The position numbers and the translations under genes were made by a program. A model generated the notes under the pieces. The model saw only the letters and a list, made by a program, of their open reading frames with translations. It made no database searches and was not told the DNA's origin. DNA of 64,000 nt from Pseudomonas fulva. GTDB taxonomy: Bacteria > Pseudomonadota > Gammaproteobacteria > Pseudomonadales > Pseudomonadaceae. Shown here piece after piece: positions 36,492-45,720 of this stretch. Where the stretch lies: positions 5,373,137 through 5,437,136 of the forward strand of contig NZ_CP082928.1 in assembly GCF_023517795.1 (NCBI RefSeq). Direction: 5' to 3'. Within the stretch, counting starts at the first letter, position 1. Every line of letters starts with the position of its first letter.

Positions 36492-37285
36492 TCGAAGACG
36501 GTTACGGTCTGACGGCTGATGGCCAGCAACTCGCCGTCCGCGCTCCACAGCCCTGCCGCCACGTGCCCGTAGCCATCGCGGGCATGCTCGATTTCGGCGC
36601 GGTACAGGCACCACTGATCGGAGGTGATAGGGCGCAGCGGCTGAATGAACTCGATGGTCCAGGTCAGCGAACTGCCAGGCGCCGGCTTGTCGAGCAGCGA
36701 CAATACCGCCGGTGGCCACGCATCGACCAGCCCGAGCAGGTGGGCTTCGTCGAGGGTTTCGATGCGCTGCTGGTCGCGAAAACGTACCCAGCCGCCCATT
36801 TCCCGCGACGGGTTTCCACTGAACGGCAGACCACCCAAGCCCCAGCGCATCGCCAGATGGCGGGTGAATTCCGGCGTGACCTGAGCAATGTAGGGCAGCT
36901 CCTGGCTTTGCTCGGGCGCCTTGATCACCGGCGCCGGCAGCGCCTCTACGCTGATCGAAGAGCTGCGCGGGGTGCCGAAACTACCCTGGATCAAGGCCAC
37001 CACCTGGCCGTTCTGCACGGCACGTCCTAGCACCTGGCTGACCGCCGATCCCGCGCGCAGCACCTCGGCCTCGAAACCGGTGGCGATGCCGGGGGCGACA
37101 GGCGCGACAAAGCTGATCGCCAGGGACCGCGGCGGGCGATCGGCGGGCACCTTGCTGCGCATCACCGCATAGATCAACGCCGCCACGATACCGCCGAAGC
37201 TGGCACGGCCCTGGCCCCACTCAGGCGGGATCGACAGCGCCTCGGGTCTATGCTGCACCTGCTCCAGTAGCTCGAAGAAATCCAT
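36488..37285 (-). CDS. TesB-like acyl-CoA thioesterase (double hotdog)
   Basis: This 265-residue protein has two hotdog halves. The first has GQGRASFGGIVAALIYAVMRSKVPADRPPRSLAISFVAPVAPG; the second ends VDAWPPAVLSLLDKPAPGSSLTWTIEFIQPLRPITSDQWCLYRAEIEHARDGYGHVAAGLWSADGELLAISRQTVTVF, the usual thioesterase-like closing strand. It probably hydrolyses medium-chain or aromatic acyl-CoA. GGGAGGTGA precedes the ATG at 37283-37285; a GTG two codons earlier overlaps it. It follows the CHAD gene at 78 bp on the same strand. Confidence 0.85.
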   Translation of the reverse strand: MDFFELLEQVQHRPEALSIPPEWGQGRASFGGIVAALIYAVMRSKVPADRPPRSLAISFVAPVAPGIATGFEAEVLRAGSAVSQVLGRAVQNGQVVALIQGSFGTPRSSSISVEALPAPVIKAPEQSQELPYIAQVTPEFTRHLAMRWGLGGLPFSGNPSREMGGWVRFRDQQRIETLDEAHLLGLVDAWPPAVLSLLDKPAPGSSLTWTIEFIQPLRPITSDQWCLYRAEIEHARDGYGHVAAGLWSADGELLAISRQTVTVFD

Positions 37286-37363
37286 GGTCACCTCCCCTTG
37301 TCATCGTTGGGATGGTAAGAGACGCACCACGCGACCGCGAGCCCGGCGCAGACGGCAGATCGG

Positions 37364-38134
37364 TCATTGTTGCGGCTGAAGTGTTGCCAGCAGACGCGCC
37401 TGGATGGTTTGCGCCGAACGCTCGGCGGCCTCCATCGAGGCGCGCCAGGCGGGGATGAAGCCGCGCAGATCGGGCTCGCGCTCGGCAGTCGCCAACCACT
37501 GCACATGGTCGTGCCAATCCCCGAGCACCGCCTGGCCTTTCTTGAGCAGTTTCACCTGGGCAGCCGACAGCGGCGAAAGCTGCGGGTAGGCCTCGGCGGT
37601 GTAGCGCACGCGCTTGATCAGCAGACGTACGCGGTGGCGATCGTGCTCTGCATCGCCCAAGGCCTCGACCAGCTTGGCAAGCTGCTTGCGCAGGTAGCGC
37701 CGTACCTTCTTGCGCAACTCCTCGAGCTCGCCACTCGCCTGCTGGGCAGCCAGTTCCCGGGGCCACTCGTCCAGGGCGCGGAATAGCGCGGGTAAGGCGC
37801 GGCTACCGAGTACCAGGGCATCGCCCTTGCGGCGCTGTACCAGGCGGCGCTGCGCCGCGGCGTGCTCACCACTGGCGCGCAGGGTGCCGATCAGCACCTC
37901 CAGATCCCGTATCGGGCCCGTCAGACGCCCGAGTTCGGCAGCGCGCTTCTGCAAAGGATCGCTCCCGGCAGCGCCCTTGAGCGGCTTAAGCAGGCTGCGC
38001 AAGCGGCGCAGGCAGACCCGCAGATCGTGCAGCGCCTCGTCATCGGTCTGCGCCTGCAGACGCTCGCGACAGGCGTAGAGCGCAACCTCTAGGCGCAGCA
38101 CTTCGCTGCGCAACGTACCGACAAAACCACTCAT
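37364..38134 (-). CDS. CHAD-domain protein
   Basis: This 256-residue all-helical protein has conserved histidines and a high charge. Examples are TDDEALHDLRVCLRRLRSLLKPLKGA, RKKVRRYLRKQLAKLVEALGDAEHDRHRVRLLIKRVRYTAEAYPQLSP, and LGDWHDHVQWLATA. CHAD domains bind inorganic polyphosphate through such basic helices. There is no attached CYTH domain, so it is a stand-alone form and may coat polyphosphate granules. AGGAG precedes the ATG at 38132-38134. It lies 22 bp after tgpA and is likely cotranscribed with it. Confidence 0.9.
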   Translation of the reverse strand: MSGFVGTLRSEVLRLEVALYACRERLQAQTDDEALHDLRVCLRRLRSLLKPLKGAAGSDPLQKRAAELGRLTGPIRDLEVLIGTLRASGEHAAAQRRLVQRRKGDALVLGSRALPALFRALDEWPRELAAQQASGELEELRKKVRRYLRKQLAKLVEALGDAEHDRHRVRLLIKRVRYTAEAYPQLSPLSAAQVKLLKKGQAVLGDWHDHVQWLATAEREPDLRGFIPAWRASMEAAERSAQTIQARLLATLQPQQ

Positions 38135-38156
38135 CACGGAACTCCTGAAAAACCGT

Positions 38157-40151
38157 TCAAGGGGATCGGCTCCAGCGCCAAGGCAGTTGGCGGCGCAGCG
38201 CGTTCAGCTGTTGGAGCAGCGCCCGGGGGGAAATGTTCTGCCCTGCGTAACGCTGCGCTTCGAAAGCCTGCACGAAGGCCAGAATGGCGTCTGCCTGGGC
38301 GGGCAGCGCCTCGCCGGCACGCTGCGCGAAGCCCCGTGGCCCTTCGCCGGCATGACGCCGCACGCCGTGCTGGGCCAGCAGTCGCTCGAAGCGTTGAAAG
38401 AGGCGCAGCAGGGGGTCACGCTCGACCCGCCAGGGCTTGAACAGCCACAGCGAGAGCAGGCCCAGCAGCAAGCCACCGCCACCGACCAGCGCGAATATCA
38501 GCCTGCCGGCGTCGACCTGGCCGAACCAGCGCTGCAGCAGTTCGAACTGCTGCGCGCCCTGGTAGCCCAGCACCCAGCGCTGCCAGCCGTAGTTGAGGTC
38601 GTCCCAGCCCAGGCGCAATTCGTTCAGCCAGGTCAGGTTGCGGTAACGCAAGGGCGAGAACGGCGAGTCGGCGAGAAAGCTCTGTTCACCGGCCAGGGCC
38701 TGCTCCAGGCCTTGCTCGATGCGCTCGGGGGCGACCTGAAAGGTCGGATCCACACGTGTCCAGCCCCGCTCCGGCAACCAGTACTCGACCCAGGCATGGG
38801 CATCGAACTGGCGAACCTGCACGTAGCTGCCGTTGCCACTGAGTTCGCCGCCCTGATAACCGGCCACCACGCGGCTGGGAATGCCGGCCGCACGCAGCAC
38901 GAAGGTCATGGCCCCGGCATAGTGCGCGCAAAAGCCGCTGCGGGTATCGAACAGGAACTCGTCGATGGAGTCCTCGCCCAGGGGGGTTGGCGTCAAGGTA
39001 TAGACGTAGGGCTGGCGGTTGAAATGGCTGAGCAGCGCCGCGACCAACTGTTCATCCTGCGCGTACTGGCTGCGCAACTCCCCAGCCCAGGCGCGACTGC
39101 GGGCATCCCCCCCACGGGGTAGACGCAGCAAGGCCTGCCGGCGGTCCGGCGGCAGCTGCGGCTCGCGCAGCGCGTCAGGCCAGGAGCTCACGTCATAGAG
39201 CAGCGCGCGCTCCACCGGCCGGTTGCGCTGCAGCCGGAAATCCCCCATCTGCCGTGTACCTGGCATGTCGGTCCGGGCCACGTCGAGGGCGAACAACCAG
39301 GGCCGCGTGGTGGGCTGCATCACCACGCTGTAGTGCAGCGCCTCACCACGGGGCTGCCACTGCGGCGCCGGCGAGAACTGCTCCCCAGGCGACTGCGACC
39401 AGCGCCGGCCATCGAAGTGATCGAGCGTCAGCGCGCGCCAGTACAACTCGCCACGCGCTGGCACCCGCCCCTCGAAGCTGGCACGAAAGGCCAGTTCACC
39501 GGAACGGGTCAGCTCGGCGATATCGCCGGGCGCCATGCTGTCGGCCAACCCGGTGACCGCGCCACGCTCGTTGGGTACCGGTAACGACCACAGCGGCCCC
39601 AGCCGCGGGAAGAACAGGAACAGCAGCAGCATCAACGGCAGCGCCTGCAGCAGCAGGCTGGCCGACAGGCGCAGCGTGCGCCACGGCCGTGTTGCCGTAC
39701 CGCTCTGCTGCAGCCCGATCAGGGCGGCCAACAGGGCACACACCGGCAGCAGGCTGAATAGCGCGACGAGCATGCTGTCATCGAACAGGTAGGCGGTGAC
39801 CACCACGAAGAAGCCGAGAAAGATCACCACCAGCGCGTCGCGGCGAGTGCGCATCTCCAGCAACTTGAGGCAGAACGCCGCGACCAGCAACACCACCCCG
39901 CCGTCCAGGCCGACCAGGGTGCCGCGGGACAGGAACACGCCGGCGGCCGCCAGGACGATCAGGCAGATACGCACGAGGAGGCTGGGGTAGCCGGCACGCA
40001 TGCGGAAGATCTGAATGCGCCACGCCGCACAGCCCAGCCACAGGCCGATCACCCAGACCGGCAGGTGGAAGGCGTGCGGCAGGATCACCAATGCCTGGGC
40101 GACCAGCAGCCAGGTCAGGCTGATACGCGGAATACCGGCGACGCTGCTCAT
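38157..40151 (-). CDS. tgpA: TgpA, membrane transglutaminase-like protein
   Basis: This 664-residue protein has an N-terminal block of helices (DUF3488, about 10-190, e.g. LTWLLVAQALVILPHAF, GVVLLVAAFCLKLLEM). A periplasmic transglutaminase-like domain follows with Cys408 (GFCAHYAG), His452 (FDAHAWVEYW) and Asp468 (RVDPTF). A further helix (LIFALVGGGGLLLGLLSLWLF) and a C-terminal cytoplasmic DUF4129-like region end the protein. P. aeruginosa TgpA (PA2873) has the equivalent triad and is reported as essential. It overlaps the upstream DUF58 gene by 4 bp (ATGA). Confidence 0.95.
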   Translation of the reverse strand: MSSVAGIPRISLTWLLVAQALVILPHAFHLPVWVIGLWLGCAAWRIQIFRMRAGYPSLLVRICLIVLAAAGVFLSRGTLVGLDGGVVLLVAAFCLKLLEMRTRRDALVVIFLGFFVVVTAYLFDDSMLVALFSLLPVCALLAALIGLQQSGTATRPWRTLRLSASLLLQALPLMLLLFLFFPRLGPLWSLPVPNERGAVTGLADSMAPGDIAELTRSGELAFRASFEGRVPARGELYWRALTLDHFDGRRWSQSPGEQFSPAPQWQPRGEALHYSVVMQPTTRPWLFALDVARTDMPGTRQMGDFRLQRNRPVERALLYDVSSWPDALREPQLPPDRRQALLRLPRGGDARSRAWAGELRSQYAQDEQLVAALLSHFNRQPYVYTLTPTPLGEDSIDEFLFDTRSGFCAHYAGAMTFVLRAAGIPSRVVAGYQGGELSGNGSYVQVRQFDAHAWVEYWLPERGWTRVDPTFQVAPERIEQGLEQALAGEQSFLADSPFSPLRYRNLTWLNELRLGWDDLNYGWQRWVLGYQGAQQFELLQRWFGQVDAGRLIFALVGGGGLLLGLLSLWLFKPWRVERDPLLRLFQRFERLLAQHGVRRHAGEGPRGFAQRAGEALPAQADAILAFVQAFEAQRYAGQNISPRALLQQLNALRRQLPWRWSRSP

Positions 40152-41104
40152 GGGCGCGCTCCATGCAGCGCCAGCGCGCGCAGGCACTGCTCACGGTGGC
40201 GCTCGCCGATAGCCACCGGCAACGACTCGCTCGGCAGTTGCAGGGCGAACGGCTGCTGACGTTCGGAGAGCACCAGCACCCAGTGGCAGAGCAGCGACAA
40301 GCGGCTTTCCAGGTCGCCGCTGAGCACATCGAAATCCAGCAACAGGTCACGGCCGGTCTGGGCGGCGAAGTCCTTGACCAGCAATCCCTGCCCGCGCGAG
40401 TAAGCCTTCCAGTGCAGCCGCCGCCGTGAATCGCCTGGCTGATAAGTGCGCAGCCCCTGGAAGTCATCGCTGCCCTGCCCCTGGCTGACCAGCCCGGCCT
40501 GCTCGTCATCCTCACGGCCGCCAGCCGCCAGCGGCAACTCGCCCTCGAGTGGCCGCGGATACACCAGCACCGCCTGATCAAGATCGACATGGCTCCAGGC
40601 GACCAGCAGCCCCAGGGGAAAACGGCTCTCCACCCGCAAGCGACCGGGTTCAAGCCAGCCGCGGCGCTGAGTCTGCAGGCCCAGCTCGCACTCGACCGAG
40701 CCTTGCGCCGGCACGTCCTGCTGCTGCAGGTCGGCAGGCGGCCAGCCCAGGGCGATGGCTTCGTGGGCCCGGCCGCGACTTTCCAGACGTACCCGCAGGC
40801 GCGCCGCCTCGCCGGCGAACACCGCACCGGCACCACCGGCGTGCAGCACCAGCCCGGCCAGGTTGCGGTAGGTGTGCAGGATGGTGACCACGAACACCGA
40901 GCCGAGCAGAAAGGTCAGCCCGTAGGCCAGGCTGTTCTGGTAATTGACGGCGGCCAGCAGCATGACCAACAGGGCGAACAGAAAGGCCACGCCCACGCGG
41001 CTCGGCAGGATGAAGATGCGCCGCTGGTTGAGCTGAACGCTGGCGGCCGCCGGTATGCGCCTGGCCAGCCAGCGATTCCAGCGCTGCCTGAAGGCGCCGG
41101 TCAA
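40148..41104 (-). CDS. DUF58 membrane protein of the MoxR/TgpA operon
   Basis: This 318-residue protein has an N-terminal two-helix hairpin (IFILPSRVGVAFLFALLVMLLAAVNYQNSLAYGLTFLLGSVFVVTIL), a beta-rich region, and the DUF58 signature DDFQGLRTYQPGDSRRRLHWKAYSRGQGLLVKDF. A vWA-like fragment (GRDLLLDFDVL) follows. Such proteins work with MoxR ATPases to mature or remodel envelope protein complexes. The start is a TTG at 41102-41104 that shares bases with the moxR stop (TTGA), with GAGGTG eight bases upstream, so translation is coupled. Its own stop overlaps tgpA. Confidence 0.88.
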   Translation of the reverse strand: MTGAFRQRWNRWLARRIPAAASVQLNQRRIFILPSRVGVAFLFALLVMLLAAVNYQNSLAYGLTFLLGSVFVVTILHTYRNLAGLVLHAGGAGAVFAGEAARLRVRLESRGRAHEAIALGWPPADLQQQDVPAQGSVECELGLQTQRRGWLEPGRLRVESRFPLGLLVAWSHVDLDQAVLVYPRPLEGELPLAAGGREDDEQAGLVSQGQGSDDFQGLRTYQPGDSRRRLHWKAYSRGQGLLVKDFAAQTGRDLLLDFDVLSGDLESRLSLLCHWVLVLSERQQPFALQLPSESLPVAIGERHREQCLRALALHGARP

Positions 41105-42018
41105 AGTGCCGGCACCTCACGCAGCAACCATTGCACCAGGGCACCGCCGCCGTGACCCGCCGGGTCCGCCTGATCACGCAGGCGATGCCCGGCCACGGCC
41201 GGCAGCACGGCCTGGACGTCCTCGGGAATCACGTAATCGCGCTCGGCCAGCAGTGCCCAGGCACGTGCCGCCGCCAGCAGCGCCAGGCTGCCGCGTGGCG
41301 ACAGGCCCCAGGCGAACTGCGGCTGGGTACGGGTGGCTTCGACCAGACGCAGCACGTAGTCGACCAGGGCATCACTGACGCGCACCTTGGGTACTTCGGC
41401 CTGCAGCTTCGCCAGCTCCGCGTGATTGAGTACCGCGTCCAGCGTCGGCAGCACCGAGCGACGGGGCTCGCCAAGCAGCAGGGCTTTCTCCGCGGCACGG
41501 GCCGGGTAACCCAGCGACAGGCGCATCAGAAAGCGGTCCAGCTGCGACTCCGGCAGTGCGAAGGTGCCGCTCTGGCTGATCGGGTTCTGGGTGGCGATGA
41601 CGAAGAAGGGATCGGGCAGCGGCCGTGTGGCGCCCTCGATGGTCACCTGCCCCTCCTCCATGGCCTCGAGCAGCGCGCTCTGGCTTTTCGGCGTGGCGCG
41701 GTTGATCTCGTCCGCCAGCACCAGCTCGGCGAACACCGGGCCGGGGTGGAACAGGAACTGGCCGCTGTCCTTGTCGAACACCGAGGTGCCGAGAATATCG
41801 CCCGGCAGCAGGTCGGAGGTGAACTGGATGCGCTGGAAGCTCAGCCCCAGCACCTTGGCCAGGGCATGGCTGAGGGTGGTCTTGCCCATGCCGGGCAGGT
41901 CTTCGATCAACAGATGACCGCGGGCCAGCAGACAGGTCAGCGCCAGGCGCACCTGCGCCTCCTTGCCGAGCAGCACCTGGTTGATGGTATCCAGGCAGGC
42001 GTCCAGTTTCGTGTGCAT
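41101..42018 (-). CDS. MoxR-family AAA+ ATPase
   Basis: This 305-residue AAA+ protein has Walker A in LLIEDLPGMGKTTLSHALAKVLGLSFQRIQFTSDLLPGDILG, Walker B LVLADEINRATPKSQSALLEAMEE, and sensor 1 FFVIATQNPISQSGTFALPESQLDRFLMRLSLGYP. The lid contains WGLSPRGSLALLAAARAWAL. MoxR ATPases act as chaperones for protein complexes with vWA/DUF58 partners. AGGAG precedes the ATG at 42016-42018; the longer open frame to 42072 is not needed. It heads moxR-DUF58-tgpA-CHAD, all touching or within 22 bp. Confidence 0.95.
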   Translation of the reverse strand: MHTKLDACLDTINQVLLGKEAQVRLALTCLLARGHLLIEDLPGMGKTTLSHALAKVLGLSFQRIQFTSDLLPGDILGTSVFDKDSGQFLFHPGPVFAELVLADEINRATPKSQSALLEAMEEGQVTIEGATRPLPDPFFVIATQNPISQSGTFALPESQLDRFLMRLSLGYPARAAEKALLLGEPRRSVLPTLDAVLNHAELAKLQAEVPKVRVSDALVDYVLRLVEATRTQPQFAWGLSPRGSLALLAAARAWALLAERDYVIPEDVQAVLPAVAGHRLRDQADPAGHGGGALVQWLLREVPAL

Positions 42019-42143
42019 CGTCCACTCCTCGTGCAAGTGGCCTGATGCTACTGACCTGACGGCGGTGGGCAAAGCGTTACGTAATGTTTGCTGACGAAAC
42101 TGTGCACCAGGCCCGGGCCTGCAGCGAACCGCGCGGACGCCCG

Positions 42144-44102
42144 CTAGAGGCGAAAATGCGCGGCCATGCCCTGCAATTCGCGACCCAGCGTCGCCAGTTG
42201 CTGGCTGGAGCGGGCGTTTTCCTGCATGGCGGCGGCGGACTGCTCGCCCAGGTCGCGAATCGACGTGACGCTGCGGTTGATGTCCTCGGCCACCGCGGTC
42301 TGCTGTTCGGCGGCAGCGGCGATCTGCTGGTTCATGCCGTGGATTACCGCAACGGCGTCGGCGATACCGGTCAAGGCCTCTTGCGTAAGGCGAGCGTCGC
42401 CCACCACCTGCTCGACCAGTTCGTCGCTGCGACGCATGTCGGCCACCGAGCGGGTGGCGCCAGCACGCAAGGTGCCCAGCAGCCCTTCGATTTCCTCGGT
42501 GGATTGCTGGGTACGCCGCGCCAGCGCACGTACCTCGTCGGCGACCACCGCGAACCCGCGTCCCTGCTCACCGGCCCGTGCCGCCTCGATCGCCGCGTTG
42601 AGCGCCAGCAGGTTGGTCTGCTGCGCCACGCTCTTGATCACCTCCAGCACCGCGTCGATATTGCGGGTGTCGGCGCTGAGCTGTTCGATACCTTGACGGG
42701 TCACCGCCATGGCCGCGACCAGCTGCTCGATGCGTTGCAGGGTTTCCCCCACCACCTGGCTGCCCGCAGCGACCCGTGAATCGGCCAGGGCGGTGGAGGC
42801 AGCAGCCTGCTCGGCGTTTTGCGCCACCTCATGGACCGTCGCCGCCATCTGGGTGATCGCCGTGGCCACCAGATCGGTTTCTTCCTTCTGGCCGCTGACG
42901 CCCTGACGCGCCTGCTCGGTGACCGATGAAAGCGTCTGCGCCGACGTGGACAGCTGCACCACGCCGTCCTGCAGGCGCCCGACCATGCCACGCAGGTCCC
43001 GCGACATGCCTTGCATGGCAAGCAGCAGTTGGCCGATCTCGTCGGTGCGGCGTACTTCGATCTCGGCGCAGAGGTCACCGGCGGCGATGCGCTGGGCGAC
43101 CGCGGTCACCTGCTTGAGCGGGCGCACGATCACCCGGGTGATGAGCAACGTCGCCAGCAAGCCGACCAGCAAGGCGGCAGCGGCGGCGACCAGAATCAGC
43201 AATGCGCTGCTGCGCACCAGGCTGTGAAGCGCATCTTTCTGCTGGGCATAGGTCTGGCCGACCCGCTCGACCACGTTGTCCGCACGCGCCACCAGTTGCC
43301 CGTGCTCCTGCTGTTGCTGTTGCAGCAAGCCGGTGTATTCCTGCAACCGCTGGTTGAAGGAGTCGATATTGCCCACCACCTCGGCAAGCACCGAACGGTA
43401 CCCCGGGTCACCCAGCGCGTCGCGCAACTGGGCCGCCTGGGTCTGCGCATCGAGCGCTTCCTGGATGCTGCTGCTCGGCACTTCGCCACTGCTGCGGCTG
43501 TTTTCCAGGAGAACCCGCGCCTGCTCCAGGGCCTGCAGGAGCAGCACATGCACCTTGCCGATCTGGCCGGCCTGGGTGACCGCCTCGCCGCCCTGGTTGC
43601 CCTGGCTCTCCTTGAGGGCGTAAACCCCGTCCTCGGCCAGCCCGTCCTTGAGCAGATCCAGGCTGTTGGCGGCGCCGACCACCAGCCATTTCGCGGCATC
43701 CAGCGACAGACGCATATTGTCGCTCTGCTCCACGTAGCGATCGAAGACCTGCACGTATCCGGCAATGTCCTCGTCGACCTGCTGCAATGCCTCGCGCTCG
43801 CTACCGGCAACCTGATCGTGCAGCTGTTGCACCTGTTCGCGGATGGCCTGCGCCTGTTCGTGCAGACGCTGGGTCTGCGCCGCGTCGCCGCTGGTGATGA
43901 AGGCCTGTTCGGTGCGGCGCATCTGCGCGACGCGATCATTGATGTCGCTGAAACGCTCGAACAGGGAAAACCTGGCGCCCACGTCACCCAGGGCGAAAAA
44001 CCCGGTAGCCGCCACCACCAGGGTGAGCAGCAGCACCACGCCGAATCCCAGGGACAATTTGACCGCCGTTGCCAGGCTGGCCAGTGCGCGTAGAGAAACC
44101 AT
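42144..44102 (-). CDS. methyl-accepting chemotaxis protein with long helical sensor (HBM-like)
   Basis: This 652-residue receptor has an N-terminal helix ([23 protein letters not shown]). A periplasmic helical region of about 260 residues follows, consistent with the helical bimodular (HBM) domain of McpS-type sensors for organic acids. A second helix ([27 protein letters not shown]), HAMP ([35 protein letters not shown]) and the signalling tip [38 protein letters not shown] complete it. GGGAGGG precedes the ATG at 44100-44102. The ligand cannot be read from sequence; TCA-cycle acids or other small acids are plausible by class. Confidence 0.92.
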   Translation of the reverse strand: MVSLRALASLATAVKLSLGFGVVLLLTLVVAATGFFALGDVGARFSLFERFSDINDRVAQMRRTEQAFITSGDAAQTQRLHEQAQAIREQVQQLHDQVAGSEREALQQVDEDIAGYVQVFDRYVEQSDNMRLSLDAAKWLVVGAANSLDLLKDGLAEDGVYALKESQGNQGGEAVTQAGQIGKVHVLLLQALEQARVLLENSRSSGEVPSSSIQEALDAQTQAAQLRDALGDPGYRSVLAEVVGNIDSFNQRLQEYTGLLQQQQQEHGQLVARADNVVERVGQTYAQQKDALHSLVRSSALLILVAAAAALLVGLLATLLITRVIVRPLKQVTAVAQRIAAGDLCAEIEVRRTDEIGQLLLAMQGMSRDLRGMVGRLQDGVVQLSTSAQTLSSVTEQARQGVSGQKEETDLVATAITQMAATVHEVAQNAEQAAASTALADSRVAAGSQVVGETLQRIEQLVAAMAVTRQGIEQLSADTRNIDAVLEVIKSVAQQTNLLALNAAIEAARAGEQGRGFAVVADEVRALARRTQQSTEEIEGLLGTLRAGATRSVADMRRSDELVEQVVGDARLTQEALTGIADAVAVIHGMNQQIAAAAEQQTAVAEDINRSVTSIRDLGEQSAAAMQENARSSQQLATLGRELQGMAAHFRL

Positions 44103-44341
44103 TGCCGACCCTCCCGTGCTGGGCAGTAGCCCTCCAGGGGTCAACAGTGATACAGGCGACTAGTGGCGACAAGCCAGCAAGGCGCCAGCGGGTGGTTTTA
44201 GCTAAGACGATGTCGTTTTCAGGATATGGCCGGCTGTCGGAGAGTCACGCCAGCCGACGATCGCACATCGCCATCAGCCAAGGCCCGTTGTTAGAATCGG
44301 CGTGCATTCAGGCTGACGACGGCGTCGGCAGGACAGTCATC

Positions 44342-44650
44342 ATGCCCACCCCATCCCGCCCCGCGTTCCCCCGACTCGCGCTGCTCATCGCCGGCCTGCT
44401 GGCGAGCGCCCAGAGTCTTGCCGAGATGGCAGGTGGTGAAGTGGGCATTCGCCTGACCGTGCACAGTGCCTGCCAGGTGGACAGCAGCACCGAGCAGGAA
44501 ACGCTGCTGCTGACCAACCACGATTGCCGGGATGGCTACCGCATTCGTTACCAGAACGCCGACCTGCAGGTCGACCGCGAGGCCCTGGCACAGGCCAGCA
44601 CGCGGGTAGACGAGCGCTTCCCGCGATCGCGCATCGAGCTCTATTGGTAG
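44342..44650 (+). CDS. small secreted protein of unknown function
   Basis: The 102-residue product has a signal peptide (LALLIAGLLASAQSLA). After it comes a short mature part with two cysteines (VGIRLTVHSACQVDSS..., TNHDCRDGYRIRYQN) that could form a disulfide. The strand pattern IRLTVHSACQVD recalls the start of secreted fimbrial-type (spore-coat-U-like) domains, but it is much shorter, so this is only a hint. AGGA lies eight bases before the ATG. It is convergent with the flavin reductase gene, 1 bp between stops. Confidence 0.6.
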   Translation: MPTPSRPAFPRLALLIAGLLASAQSLAEMAGGEVGIRLTVHSACQVDSSTEQETLLLTNHDCRDGYRIRYQNADLQVDREALAQASTRVDERFPRSRIELYW

Positions 44651-44651
44651 A

Positions 44652-45260
44652 TCAGAGCGGGCGCTGCAGGTCGAAGGTGTCACGGGTGCGGCTGTAGGCC
44701 GTGCCGCCCAGACGCCCGATCAGATCGAGGCGCTGCGGGTTGATCCGCCCTTTCTCGTTGAGCACTTCGTCGCTGATATGCGCCAGCAGCACTTCGGCGA
44801 AGATCAGGTGATGGTTGGGCTTGTCCTGGGGGTACCCCATGATCTGCGTGACTCGGCACTCGAACGCCACGGCAGCGCCCTCGACCCGTGGCGGGGCGAC
44901 GCGACTGCTGGCTATCGAGCCGATGCCACACTGGACGAATTCGCTGCTGCTGCGCGGCAGGAAGGCCGCGCTGGCATTCATGGCCTCGGCTTGCGCGAAC
45001 GCCACCAGGTGGATGACCAGTTCTCCGGTTTCCTGGGCATTGCGCAGGGTGTCTTTCAGCGCGCCGTCGTCGCGGGTGCCGACGTTGACCATCAGCGTCG
45101 CCGGCTCGTCGCTGATCACCTGAAAGAAGCTGAAGGGGGCCAGGTTGGTGACACCCTCCTTCGAGATGCTCGACACCCAGGCGATCGGCCTGGGTGTGAC
45201 GGTTGCGGCGAGCCAGCGGTAGCGGTCCAGCGGGGTCAGGTCAGCGAAATCGAGCAGCAT
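44652..45260 (-). CDS. flavin reductase-like (FMN-binding split-barrel) protein
   Basis: This 202-residue protein has the family pattern WLAATVTPRPIAWVSSISKEGVTNLAPFSFFQVISDEPATLMVNVG, followed by DTLRNAQETGELVIHLV. The FMN-phosphate and split-barrel elements continue in AVAFECRVTQIMGYPQDKPNHHLIFAEVLLAHI. It likely reduces flavin with NAD(P)H or supports a flavin monooxygenase; no partner gene is close. GGAGA precedes the ATG at 45258-45260. Confidence 0.88.
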   Translation of the reverse strand: MLLDFADLTPLDRYRWLAATVTPRPIAWVSSISKEGVTNLAPFSFFQVISDEPATLMVNVGTRDDGALKDTLRNAQETGELVIHLVAFAQAEAMNASAAFLPRSSSEFVQCGIGSIASSRVAPPRVEGAAVAFECRVTQIMGYPQDKPNHHLIFAEVLLAHISDEVLNEKGRINPQRLDLIGRLGGTAYSRTRDTFDLQRPL

Positions 45261-45308
45261 TGCGATCTCCGGCATTCAGATTGCCGCAAGCTTACTCCAC
45301 TGCGCGAC

Positions 45309-45581
45309 TCAACGGCCTGCTCGGGACTCGCGAATATAGAAGCGCGCCTTCTCGGACTTGTTGGTGCAGCCGCGGTAGGCCTCGAACTGCTGCTGGGTTT
45401 TTGCCGCGGTCATCAGCGAGGCGGCCTTGGAATAGCTGACCGTACCGGCAAAACCTTCGGCCTTGGCCAGGTCGAGTTCCTGCCAGGCCGCATCGAGTTG
45501 GGTCGCACAGCTGTCACGGTAGGACGTGGTCGCTGAGCAGCCCGCCAACAGCGCAATCGGTAAGAGAATCCAGGCTTTCAT
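45309..45581 (-). CDS. small lipoprotein
   Basis: This 90-residue protein has a lipoprotein signal peptide MKAWILLPIALLAGC|S (lipobox LAGC, Cys15). The helical mature part contains CATQLDAAWQELDLAKAEGFAGTVSYSKAASLMTAAKTQQQFEAYRGCTNKSEKARFYI. Two further cysteines may pair. GGAG lies eight bases before the ATG. Function unknown; it resembles other small outer-membrane lipoproteins of Pseudomonas. It is divergent from the patatin gene. Confidence 0.75.
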   Translation of the reverse strand: MKAWILLPIALLAGCSATTSYRDSCATQLDAAWQELDLAKAEGFAGTVSYSKAASLMTAAKTQQQFEAYRGCTNKSEKARFYIRESRAGR

Positions 45582-45720
45582 GTCGCATACTCCAGAGGTT
45601 GGCCGGCAATCAGGTCGCCGGTGCTGTGTAAGACGATGGGCCAGTGAAAAAGTGCCACTATCGAGGTGCGACAAGGCGCAGAATGCGCGTGGACAAGCGG
45701 CACAAATCAGGGAGAGCTGG

